Under the pieces are notes generated by a model that was not told the DNA's origin, did no database searches, and saw only the letters and a program-made list of their open reading frames with translations. This document shows, one piece after another, positions 1 through 7,369 of a DNA stretch of 26,132 bases. The first letter of the stretch is position 1. The number at the start of each line of letters is the position of its first letter. Made by a program: the position numbers and the translations under genes. Source of the DNA: an uncultured Clostridium sp. (GTDB lineage: Bacteria; Bacillota; Clostridia; Clostridiales; Clostridiaceae); the NCBI RefSeq assembly GCF_934754915.1, contig NZ_CAKVKB010000044.1:1-26132 (forward strand), read 5' to 3'.

Positions 1-128
1 TAACAAGGATTTATCATAAATGTTTTTTATTTTATTCAGTTGTAAAATTATTCAAGCATTTTTGCACTATTATAGTTATATTAATAATATTCTGAAAATT
101 TTTCCTCTAATTTTATATAACAATTAAG

Positions 129-1706
129 TTATGCTTCTTTTATTAAAGTAATTGTAACCATTTCACTTATAGTAGTCACTCCCATAAGCACCTGCCTTCT
201 ACATTCATCCCCTAAAGTAGTCATTCCATTTTCCACATATATATCTCTAATTTCATCAGCACTTGCTCCTGAAATTATTGCTTCTCTATGTTTTCTTGTA
301 ACTTCCATAATTTCATAAAGTCCAACTCTTACTTTATAGCCTGTACCATTACAATAAGTACAGCCCTTTCCTCTATGAAGATATAGCTCAATTCCTTTAT
401 CAATCCCTAATATTTCTTTTTCATAATCATTTGCCATATATGATTCCTTGCATTTTGGACATATTTTTCTCACAAGTCTCTGTGCCATTATTCCAACAAC
501 AGATGTAGCAACAAGATATAGCTGTATTCCCATATCACATAATCTTATTACTGAAGATGGAGCATCGTTTGTATGAAGTGTGCTTAAAACAAGATGTCCT
601 GTTATAGCCGCTTTAGTTGCAATTTCAGCAGTTTCATTATCTCTTATTTCTCCAATCATAACTATATCAGGATCTTGTCTCAATATACTTCTGAGTCCCT
701 CTGCAAAAGTAAGTCCTGCTTTGTTATTTACACTAACTTGATTTACTCCCTCAAGAATGTATTCAACTGGATCTTCAACTGTAATTATATTGACACTTTC
801 ATTATTAAGCTCTTTTAAAACAGCATAAAGACTTGTAGATTTACCACTTCCTGTAGGTCCTGTAACAAGAATTATTCCATGCGGATTTCCTATAATATTG
901 TCTAATTTTTTCATATTTTCTTTTGTCATTCCAAGCTGTTCTTTGGTTATATTATTATTTCCTGTATTAAGAACTCTTATAACAATTTTTTCTCCATACA
1001 CGACAGGAAGTATTGAAACCCTTAAATCCACATTAGGTTTTCCAGATTCCATATTTACCACGATTCTTCCATCCTGAGGTATCCTTTTTTCAGCAATGTT
1101 TAATCCTGCAAGAATTTTTATTCTTGTAACAAGAGGTCCTAAACTTTCTGGTGAAAGCCTGTTTATAATCTGAAGACGTCCATCAATTCTATATCTTATT
1201 CTTATTTCTCTTTCATACGGTTCAATATGAATATCTGACGCTTTCATTTCTATTGCATTTCTAAAAAGATAGTCAACCATTTTGACAACTGGTGCATTTT
1301 TTACATCATCCATTTCTTCTATATTATTTTTCCCATTTGATGATTTACTTTCAGCACTTTCTTTGGATAGCTGCATTGCTGCTTTAGATATCTGCTGACT
1401 ACTGTAATAAACTTCAATAAATTTTTTTATGTCTTCTTTTTTAGATATATAATTATCTATCTCAAACCCACTAGCAATAGTAACATCATCTATTGCAAAT
1501 ATATTTAATGGATCTGATAATGCCACGTTTATTCTGTTATTTTCAAAGCCAAATGGTATCAATGTGTATTTTTCACACAGCTTTTGAGAAATTAATGTAC
1601 TAGCTTTTCTATCAAAATCAACAGTATTTAAATCAACTTTCTCAATTCCTGTCTGTGTAGCTATTGCATCAATTATCTGATCATCTGTAACAATTTTCTG
1701 TTCCAC
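129..1706 (-). CDS. pilB: Type IV pilus assembly ATPase PilB (GspE family), main reading frame
   Basis: Hexameric secretion ATPase that powers type IV pilus extension at the inner face of the membrane. The 525-residue frame starts at GTG. Visible: the second half of an MshEN-type N-terminal domain (residues 1-100), Walker A GPTGSGKS (283-290), Asp box ITVEDPVEY (308-316), Walker B region DPDIVMIGE (345-353), His box around 371-379, and a four-Cys zinc site (C416, C419, C449, C452). This catalytic core looks intact. An AGGGGA lies 7 nt before the GTG, so internal initiation is possible. However, the 36 codons just upstream (1718-1828), in the next frame, encode the missing first part of the MshEN domain. 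The true gene therefore probably begins at TTG 1828 and is interrupted by a frame change in a six-A run. pilD lies upstream in the same orientation. Family assignment is firm; the N-terminus is uncertain. Confidence 0.93.
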   Translation of the reverse strand: MEQKIVTDDQIIDAIATQTGIEKVDLNTVDFDRKASTLISQKLCEKYTLIPFGFENNRINVALSDPLNIFAIDDVTIASGFEIDNYISKKEDIKKFIEVYYSSQQISKAAMQLSKESAESKSSNGKNNIEEMDDVKNAPVVKMVDYLFRNAIEMKASDIHIEPYEREIRIRYRIDGRLQIINRLSPESLGPLVTRIKILAGLNIAEKRIPQDGRIVVNMESGKPNVDLRVSILPVVYGEKIVIRVLNTGNNNITKEQLGMTKENMKKLDNIIGNPHGIILVTGPTGSGKSTSLYAVLKELNNESVNIITVEDPVEYILEGVNQVSVNNKAGLTFAEGLRSILRQDPDIVMIGEIRDNETAEIATKAAITGHLVLSTLHTNDAPSSVIRLCDMGIQLYLVATSVVGIMAQRLVRKICPKCKESYMANDYEKEILGIDKGIELYLHRGKGCTYCNGTGYKVRVGLYEIMEVTRKHREAIISGASADEIRDIYVENGMTTLGDECRRQVLMGVTTISEMVTITLIKEA

Positions 1707-1717
1707 AAGGATTTCCC

Positions 1718-1828
1718 CTAATTTTTTCCTAAAACCTTCTGAACCTTTAAAGCTTCCATTAATTGATTTTCACTTATTATTCCTGCTCCCACAAGAATAT
1801 CCCCTAATCTTTTTCTCTCTACTGCCAA
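1718..1828 (-). CDS. pilB: Out-of-frame N-terminal segment of PilB (frameshifted or recoded)
   Basis: A TTG start with a good SD (AGGAAGG, 8 nt upstream, 1837-1843) opens 36 codons beginning LAVERKRLGDILVGAG and ending KVQKVLGKN before TAG. The segment fits the first repeat of the MshEN domain of PilB/GspE proteins, where R-L-G-x-I-L-V is followed some 35 residues later by K-L-G-E-I-L-V. That second half (LGEILVEQK) is present directly downstream, but in the -1 frame. The break maps to six consecutive A's on the coding strand (1722-1727), read A AAA AAT then TAG. One more A, or a -1 ribosomal slip here, restores a continuous protein reading V-L-G-K-(K/N)-L-G-E-I-L-V. Too short to be a separate functional gene. 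Confidence 0.75.
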   Translation of the reverse strand: MAVERKRLGDILVGAGIISENQLMEALKVQKVLGKN

Positions 1829-1980
1829 TTTAGACACCTTCCTGTAATGATGTTTTTCTTAAATTAATAATTATTATGTCTACTAAATTCAATAATCACT
1901 ATATTTATAGTAAAACCCAATTTCAAACAATATATTGCAGATTTTAATATATCTTTGTTGATATTTTAATTATTCATATC

Positions 1981-2733
1981 TTATATAAATAATTTCAAAT
2001 AAATATCAATAAGCTCATTTCCAAATAACATGGCTACTATGGCTCCAAATGCTATACATGGTCCAAATGCCATAGAATCTTTTTTGTTCTTAAGCTTTAA
2101 AGCGATAATAATAATTCCTATAACCCCTCCTATTATTATTGATATAAACAATGTTAATAATATGAGCTTGGTTCCTAGAAATAATCCACAAACTCCTGCT
2201 ATTTCTATATCCCCCTCTCCCATTCCTCCAGTTAGGAAAACTATCAGACCTATTATTACTGCGCCTATAAGTCCTCCAAGAATCAGATTCACCGCACCTT
2301 CTTTATAAATAATAATCTGTACTGCTATAAATATTATTCCTGTTACTACTCCGAATGCTGTTGTTGATATATACACATCTTGTGTAAAATAATCAATACA
2401 GCCTATTACAATTAATAATGAACATAATATACAAAATTTTATTGTATACACACTAAATCCATATTTCATATATACCATTAAATATAAAATACAATTAAAT
2501 CCTTCTATAAGTGGATATCTTACAGAAATTTTTTCTCTACAATATCTGCATCTTCCCTTTAAAAAAACATAACTTATAAGTGGTATTAAATCTAATGGAC
2601 CTAGTTTATGATTACAGTTTCCACAATGAGATGGTGGATATGAAATAGATTCTTCCCGAGGTATTCTATAAATACACACATTCAAAAAACTGCCTATAAT
2701 CAATCCTATAATGCCTATAAATAAAAAATCCAT
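1981..2733 (-). CDS. pilD: Prepilin peptidase / N-methyltransferase (A24 family)
   Basis: Membrane aspartic protease that cleaves the leader of type IV prepilins and N-methylates the new N-terminus. The 250-residue length is normal for the family. The N-terminal methyltransferase domain has GSFLNVCIYRIP (14-25) and the paired zinc-type motifs C37-x-x-C40 and C62-x-x-C65. The catalytic aspartates are D114 (in GCIDYFTQDV) and D175 in the GEGD motif (172-175). About seven or eight hydrophobic segments follow. The ATG has an AGGTGA SD 5-6 nt upstream. It is co-oriented with pilB, about 150 nt upstream of pilB's TTG start, with no clear terminator between, so co-transcription is plausible. Confidence 0.95.
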   Translation of the reverse strand: MDFLFIGIIGLIIGSFLNVCIYRIPREESISYPPSHCGNCNHKLGPLDLIPLISYVFLKGRCRYCREKISVRYPLIEGFNCILYLMVYMKYGFSVYTIKFCILCSLLIVIGCIDYFTQDVYISTTAFGVVTGIIFIAVQIIIYKEGAVNLILGGLIGAVIIGLIVFLTGGMGEGDIEIAGVCGLFLGTKLILLTLFISIIIGGVIGIIIIALKLKNKKDSMAFGPCIAFGAIVAMLFGNELIDIYLKLFI

Positions 2734-3142
2734 TTTTTCACCTGCTTTAATATGACTTATACTACAATAATATTATTTTTTATTCTTCAGATTATTTTTT
2801 AATTGCAGCTTTGTAAAAACTTATTGTTTTTTTATTAATTCTTATATTATTATTGTACTTACTTTTATTTACAAAATCAACACTTTTTTGAATATATGTA
2901 AATATTTTTATTTAAAATTTTATATTATTAGCTATCCTTATTTCTATAATAATTACTCAAAATTTCTGTATTTTACTTGATAGTAAAAAGGTCAGATATT
3001 TAATTTTAGCCATTCGCTAAAATAATCAATTATATTGCTACTAAAGAAATTAATTCCTTTTAACTTATAAAAACATATACCTTGATAAATAGTTAATACT
3101 GATGTATTCATTAAATAATTCAACTTTAAGTATGGAAGCAAC
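2734..3142. other. AT-rich intergenic spacer with one small hairpin
   Basis: No open frame with a start and SD is seen on either strand. The only structure noticed is an 8-bp inverted repeat ATTTTAGC / GCTAAAAT around a 5-nt loop at 3003-3023, without a U tract. The pilD promoter should lie here, but no convincing -35/-10 pair was found. Confidence 0.5.
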
Positions 3143-3193
3143 AAAAAAACACTTTCGATATTGACACACTATGTATATCAATATCGAAAGTGT
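3143..3193 (-). terminator. Intrinsic terminator of yebC
   Basis: A perfect 16-bp stem (3149-3164 with 3178-3193) with a 13-nt loop. On the minus strand it is followed by seven T's (3149-3143). It lies about 60 nt past the yebC stop codon. Confidence 0.93.
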
Positions 3194-3256
3194 AAATTTT
3201 AAATAAGTATACCATTATCCAACGATATTTTCGTTTTTAGAGTACCTCTAAGCGCC

Positions 3257-3997
3257 CTATTCTTCCCATCCTTCAGGGAATTCAGCATTGTGGTAAACTT
3301 CTTGAACGTCATCATCATCATCAAGTAAATCTAACATCTTTTGGAACTTCTTAGCATCTTCTTCATTAATTGCAGTGTATGTATCTGGAATCATCTTAAC
3401 TGCTGCTTCTAAGAATTCTATTCCTTGTTCTTCTAAAGCTTCACGTACGCTTCCGAAATCTTCTGGTGCAGTTGTTACTACGAATACTTCGTCTTCATCT
3501 GCATTGAAGTCTTCTGCTCCTGCATCTAAAGCCATCATCATCATTTCGTCTTCGTCTCTGCCGTCTTTTTCTATTACAAGTTCACCTTTTTCTTGGAACA
3601 TGAAACCTACACATCCTTGAGTTCCCATGTTTCCGCCACCTTTTGTGAATGCACTTCTTACATTCCCAGCTGATCTGTTTTTATTGTCTGTTAATGTTTC
3701 AACTATTACAGCAACCCCATTTGGTCCATATCCTTCATAAACTATGCTTTCATAGTTTACAGATGATAACTCACCAGCAGCTTTTTTTAATGATCTTGCA
3801 ATTGTATCATTAGGCATGTTAGCAGCCTTGGCTTTTGCTATTATATCTCTTAATTTTGCATTTGTGTCTGGATTTGGTCCTCCATTTTTAGCTGCAACTA
3901 ATAATTCTTTACCTATTTTAGTAAAGATTTTTCCTCTCTTAGCATCAGCTTTACCTTTCTTTGCTTGTATGTTATGCCATTTTGAATGTCCTGACAT
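3257..3997 (-). CDS. yebC: YebC/PmpR family protein (TACO1-like)
   Basis: A conserved cytoplasmic protein, long annotated as a transcriptional regulator and more recently linked to translation (the TACO1/YebC family). 246 residues, full family length. The diagnostic N-terminus MSGHSKWHNIQAKKGKADAK is present, followed by the GGPxPxxNxxLRxxIxKAK segment (residues 40-57) and the central EGYGPNGVAVIVETLTDNKNR block (about 88-108). The C-terminal part is very acidic, with an EEDAKKF helix and a DDDDDVQEVYHNAEFP ending typical of the family. The ATG has a perfect AGGAGG 7-8 nt upstream. It is monocistronic, with its own promoter at 4108-4136 and a strong terminator. Codons look more biased than in neighbours, suggesting good expression. 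Confidence 0.96.
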   Translation of the reverse strand: MSGHSKWHNIQAKKGKADAKRGKIFTKIGKELLVAAKNGGPNPDTNAKLRDIIAKAKAANMPNDTIARSLKKAAGELSSVNYESIVYEGYGPNGVAVIVETLTDNKNRSAGNVRSAFTKGGGNMGTQGCVGFMFQEKGELVIEKDGRDEDEMMMMALDAGAEDFNADEDEVFVVTTAPEDFGSVREALEEQGIEFLEAAVKMIPDTYTAINEEDAKKFQKMLDLLDDDDDVQEVYHNAEFPEGWEE

Positions 3998-4107
3998 GGT
4001 ATTTCCTCCTTAATCTATTAACATGTAAATATATTACAATAATGTTATAAATAATAACCTTATTAATGAAACTCTTATGTTTTATTAAAATACAAAATTC
4101 CTCAAAA

Positions 4108-4136
4108 ATTATATCACATTTTATGTTAATTCACAA
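4108..4136 (-). promoter_or_regulatory. SigmaA-type promoter of yebC
   Basis: On the minus strand: TTGTGA (4136-4131), 17-nt spacer, TATAAT (4113-4108). It lies about 110 nt before the yebC ATG, with no other gene between. Confidence 0.65.
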
Positions 4137-4165
4137 TTACGCTTACATTATTTACAATTTTCACA

Positions 4166-4813
4166 TTAAATCTGTGCATACAATTTATTTCCTTCTTTAA
4201 AATAAATTCCTTCTTCACTTCTTCTCACAATTACTTTTCCACTAGAAGCTTCTACAATCTCTCCTTCAATAGTTTCTGCAACAGCTTCCTCACATAGTAT
4301 ATGAACTATTACTTTATCTGTATATTCTGTATCTTCAATATGCCATGAATTTTGTCCACAGATATATTGAACTTTTCCAAAAAGATCATAATCCATCTCA
4401 AAGCTTATTTTAAGACCTTTTACCTTTTCAACTATTCCAGCAGCCTTTATTGAAATACTGGCTCCTTTTGTATATGCTCTTGTAAGTCCTCCAGTCCCTA
4501 AAAGTATTCCTCCAAAATACCTTGTAACAACTACAGCACAATCTGTAACATTGCTCTTTTTCATAACTTCAAGTATTGGTATTCCTGCTGTTCCCTGGGG
4601 CTCTCCATCATCTGAATATCTTTGTATCCCCATATTTTCTCCTATTACATATGCCCAGCAGTTATGCCTTGCCTGTTTATGAAGTGCTTTTATTTCATTA
4701 ATAAATTCTTTTGCTTCTTCTTCATTTTCAACTCTTTTGGCATATCCTATAAATTCAGATTTCTTTTCTTCAAATCTGTCTTCGCCCAAACCTCTTATAG
4801 TAATATACGACAT
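4166..4813 (-). CDS. IMPACT/YigZ family protein (UPF0029; YvyE-like)
   Basis: Soluble protein of the YigZ/YvyE/IMPACT family, whose bacterial role is poorly defined (proposed links to translation and stress). 215 residues. It shows the family hallmark SDDGEPQGTAG (67-77), preceded by ARHNCWAYVIG (48-58) and followed by VVVTRYFGGILLGTGGLTRAY (94-114). A C-terminal ferredoxin-like UPF0029 domain runs from about 135 to 200. The ATG has a GGAGAG SD. Transcribed on the minus strand, with a promoter candidate (4836-4864) in the short gap behind the MocR gene. Confidence 0.92.
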   Translation of the reverse strand: MSYITIRGLGEDRFEEKKSEFIGYAKRVENEEEAKEFINEIKALHKQARHNCWAYVIGENMGIQRYSDDGEPQGTAGIPILEVMKKSNVTDCAVVVTRYFGGILLGTGGLTRAYTKGASISIKAAGIVEKVKGLKISFEMDYDLFGKVQYICGQNSWHIEDTEYTDKVIVHILCEEAVAETIEGEIVEASSGKVIVRRSEEGIYFKEGNKLYAQI

Positions 4814-4835
4814 CTATTTCTCTCCTTCTTAAAAC

Positions 4836-4864
4836 AATATAAACTGTTATAAATCAATACACAA
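4836..4864 (-). promoter_or_regulatory. Candidate promoter of the IMPACT-family gene
   Basis: Minus strand TTGTGT (4864-4859), 17-nt spacer, TATATT (4841-4836), 23 nt before the start codon and inside the 58-nt gap after the MocR gene. A reasonable but imperfect match. Confidence 0.42.
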
Positions 4865-4871
4865 ATACAAT

Positions 4872-6296
4872 TTAACTATGTTTCTTCATCTCTGCCATTA
4901 TTTCTTCCTTTAGCAGTTCCATTCCTTTTTCTATTTTTTGCTTATTAACTTGATAAAATGAAATTTTAAATGAATCTTGTCCCTCATCAGGTGACATATA
5001 AAATACATTTCCTGGAGTTATATATACATCCTTAGCCTTAAGTCTTTTAAAAATAACTTTGCTATCTATTTCCTTATTTTTTAGTGTAATATAAAAATTA
5101 AGACCGCCTTTAGGATCTACATATGTTACAAGATCTCTAAATTGATTATCTAAAATATTCTTTATAAGATAATATCTTTCACTATATTCAATATTCAATT
5201 CATTAATGTTGTCTTTCCAATTTCCTTCTGCAATATACATATCAAGTGCCCTTTGCATAAGGCTTGATGTAGTTATATCTGTATTATGCTTTGAATTTCT
5301 TAATACTTCATTAAATTTCTTAGGAGCAACAATATATCCTAGTCTTATTCCTGGAAGGAATATTTTTGAAAAACTCTTTATATATATAACTCTGTCATAT
5401 TTATCAAGCCATTTAAATGGTACATATTCCAATGAATTATCATATATAAGCTCTGAAAGATAATCATCTTCAATAATATAAAAATCATATATTTCTGCTA
5501 ATTCTAAAATATGCTTTTTTTTCTTTACACTATAGCTTACGCCTGTTGGATTCTGAAAATAACTCATAGTATAAAAACATCTTATTTCATTTTTTTGGAG
5601 AATTTTTTCGAATGCTTTTAAATCAATTCCATCTTTATTTATAGGTACTTCAAAAAGATTTACTTTCCTCCATTTAAATACAGATAATGCTCCGACATAT
5701 GTAGGTTTTTCAACAATTACATTATCATTTATGTTTAGTATACTCTTTGAAGCAATATCAATACCCTGTTGAGCTCCTGAAACAACAAGTATAGAATCAT
5801 TTTCAAGTTTATCTTCCCAAAACACTTTATTTATTGTATAAATTAAATTAGGGTATCCGCTTCTATCATGAGAAATTAATGCTTTAGAACCATCTCTTTC
5901 TAAAACATCATTTATTATTTCTTTAAATTCATTTATAGGAAATAATACTTCTTCATTTGTTTCTCCAGTAAAATCTATTATATCTCCATTTTTTTCTGAA
6001 GTTATCTTCTTTAATGTATTAAGATATTCTTTTCTAAATGTAGAAGATACTTCTTTTCTTTTCGCATAACTTCCACTTCCTATTTTTTGATATGCATAGC
6101 CTTCATTTTTAAGTTTGTTGTATGCATTTACAATAGTCACATTATTTACATTAAGTTTTTCTGATAGAGCTCTTATTGTTGGAAGCTTATCACCATCTCT
6201 AATCTGCTTTTTGTCAATTAATGATTTTATATAATCAGCAACCTGAATATATTTAGGTATTTCACTTTCAAATTTAAAATCATCATAAAGAACCAT
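4872..6296 (-). CDS. MocR-type GntR regulator with aminotransferase-like domain
   Basis: Transcription factor fusing a GntR winged helix to a fold-type I PLP-dependent aminotransferase domain (GabR, PdxR and relatives), where the second domain usually senses PLP or an amine instead of acting as an enzyme. 474 residues, normal for the family. The winged helix spans about 13-78 (KYIQVADYIKSLI ... GDKLPTIRALSEKLNVNNVTI). In the large domain the PLP lysine is K311 in the SFSK motif, with N249-P250, D277 and R318 of the LPGIRLGY block also present, so cofactor binding looks retained. The ATG follows a GGGGGAAG SD. It starts 23 nt after the nucleotidyltransferase gene and is probably co-transcribed with it. 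The ligand cannot be read from the sequence. Confidence 0.93.
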   Translation of the reverse strand: MVLYDDFKFESEIPKYIQVADYIKSLIDKKQIRDGDKLPTIRALSEKLNVNNVTIVNAYNKLKNEGYAYQKIGSGSYAKRKEVSSTFRKEYLNTLKKITSEKNGDIIDFTGETNEEVLFPINEFKEIINDVLERDGSKALISHDRSGYPNLIYTINKVFWEDKLENDSILVVSGAQQGIDIASKSILNINDNVIVEKPTYVGALSVFKWRKVNLFEVPINKDGIDLKAFEKILQKNEIRCFYTMSYFQNPTGVSYSVKKKKHILELAEIYDFYIIEDDYLSELIYDNSLEYVPFKWLDKYDRVIYIKSFSKIFLPGIRLGYIVAPKKFNEVLRNSKHNTDITTSSLMQRALDMYIAEGNWKDNINELNIEYSERYYLIKNILDNQFRDLVTYVDPKGGLNFYITLKNKEIDSKVIFKRLKAKDVYITPGNVFYMSPDEGQDSFKISFYQVNKQKIEKGMELLKEEIMAEMKKHS

Positions 6297-6319
6297 AAAA
6301 TCTTCCCCCTAAAGCAAAA

Positions 6320-7225
6320 TCATTTATAACTTACATATGCATATACATTTTCATTGAGAAGTTTTTCTCTTACTGGAAGATCAAGTTTTCTTGATTTTTT
6401 TTCAATTAAACCATACTTAAATAACATCTTTAATATTTCCTCTATCTTTATATTGAACTGATTAAACTTCTCATCTTTTTTTATTTCATATGAACTTAAA
6501 TATGTACCTTTTTCCTCTAAATAATCTAAAAGAACCCTTGAAGCAATTCTTATATTTGCAACTACATAATCATCAATATAATTAATGACTTCACTTATAT
6601 ATTCTGATTTTAAATCTTTTTTTATAAGATTGTTAACAAGTGTATTGAATGTATTATTAAGGTTCATTGTCATTTTTATAGCATCTTTACTCACTGTATA
6701 CCCGCTTAAATTCAGATATAATTTTGAAAAACTGTCTAATGCCCTTATAAGAACTTCAAATGAAGTTATTAATTTATTATTATATAAATACTTTTTACTT
6801 ACTCCTAAATCTCTTATAAGCTTTCCAAGATAAACAAGATTCCACATTTCAGTAAATTTATCCATACTGTATTTTGCTTCATTAAATATCACTTCTATTT
6901 CTTCATCCCTTGAAAATACAAGCTTTGATGAAGTAAGCATATTTCTTATTTCACCTTTTTTTCCATTATTCTCATACAATTCTATAAACTTTTGTTTACT
7001 TACAATTTTCATATGAACAGGTATATCAAGAACTTCAGAATGAACATCCCTTATAGTATAAAATTGATCTTCATAAACAGTAAATATATCAATATCGGAC
7101 TCCTGCCATAAATCTCCACTGACAATGCTTCCAAATGCAAATATAGCCAATACCTTTCTATTGGTTTTAAGAGAATTAATAAGTTTTTCAGATGCTTTCT
7201 GATATTCAAGTATTGCTTTCAACAT
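6320..7225 (-). CDS. Nucleotidyltransferase-fold protein, possibly degenerate active site
   Basis: 301 residues. The N-terminal part has the pol-beta/MNT nucleotidyltransferase signature FGSIVSGDLWQESDID (31-46): GS (32-33) plus the two metal carboxylates D44 and D46. The third carboxylate, expected on the next strand, is not evident (IPVHMKIV, 68-75), so catalysis may be impaired. Residues about 110-270 are predicted largely helical, resembling the helical C-terminal region of aminoglycoside-adenylyltransferase-like proteins, and the end is lysine-rich. The ATG has an AAGGTGA SD. It is the first gene of a likely two-gene unit with the MocR regulator and has a TATAAT promoter candidate upstream. 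The substrate is unknown; I do not call it an antibiotic resistance gene. Confidence 0.78.
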   Translation of the reverse strand: MLKAILEYQKASEKLINSLKTNRKVLAIFAFGSIVSGDLWQESDIDIFTVYEDQFYTIRDVHSEVLDIPVHMKIVSKQKFIELYENNGKKGEIRNMLTSSKLVFSRDEEIEVIFNEAKYSMDKFTEMWNLVYLGKLIRDLGVSKKYLYNNKLITSFEVLIRALDSFSKLYLNLSGYTVSKDAIKMTMNLNNTFNTLVNNLIKKDLKSEYISEVINYIDDYVVANIRIASRVLLDYLEEKGTYLSSYEIKKDEKFNQFNIKIEEILKMLFKYGLIEKKSRKLDLPVREKLLNENVYAYVSYK

Positions 7226-7281
7226 GTTAGGTTCACCTTATTTCTTTTATATATTCTCAAATCCGTCTATAAAACAAATAC

Positions 7282-7311
7282 ATTATACAATATTTTCTTC
7301 TCTTATTACAA
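7282..7311 (-). promoter_or_regulatory. Candidate promoter for the nucleotidyltransferase-MocR unit
   Basis: Minus strand TTGTAA (7311-7306), 18-nt spacer, TATAAT (7287-7282), about 57 nt before the start codon and immediately after the hairpin behind hflX. Confidence 0.5.
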
Positions 7312-7314
7312 ATA

Positions 7315-7341
7315 ATACCCCAGGAAATAATCCAGGGGTAT
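7315..7341 (-). terminator. Hairpin behind hflX, probable weak terminator
   Basis: A stem of seven pairs (7315-7321 with 7335-7341, containing CCCC/GGGG), one A-A mismatch, then GG/CC closing a 7-nt loop. The minus-strand tail TTATTTG is only a poor U tract. It begins 29 nt after the hflX stop codon. Confidence 0.55.
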
Positions 7342-7369
7342 ATTTTAATCTATTTATTATAATTGAGTA

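Noticed and set aside
1..128. Search for a downstream pilus gene or terminator behind pilB
   Set aside because: Only AT-rich sequence with no open frame and no hairpin with a U tract; nothing could be supported.
3003..3023. Small inverted repeat as a terminator
   Set aside because: The 8-bp stem has no U tract on either strand and no gene ends nearby.
2030..4013. Plus-strand open frames opposite pilD and yebC (for example 2030-2308, 3375-3620, 3816-4013)
   Set aside because: They are antisense to well-supported conserved genes, have low-complexity Ile/Pro/Ser composition, and lack SDs and recognisable domains.
6320..7225. Calling the nucleotidyltransferase an aminoglycoside resistance gene or an MNT toxin-antitoxin component
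   Set aside because: The third carboxylate is not evident, there is no adjacent HEPN gene, and the neighbour is a MocR regulator, so neither label is supported.
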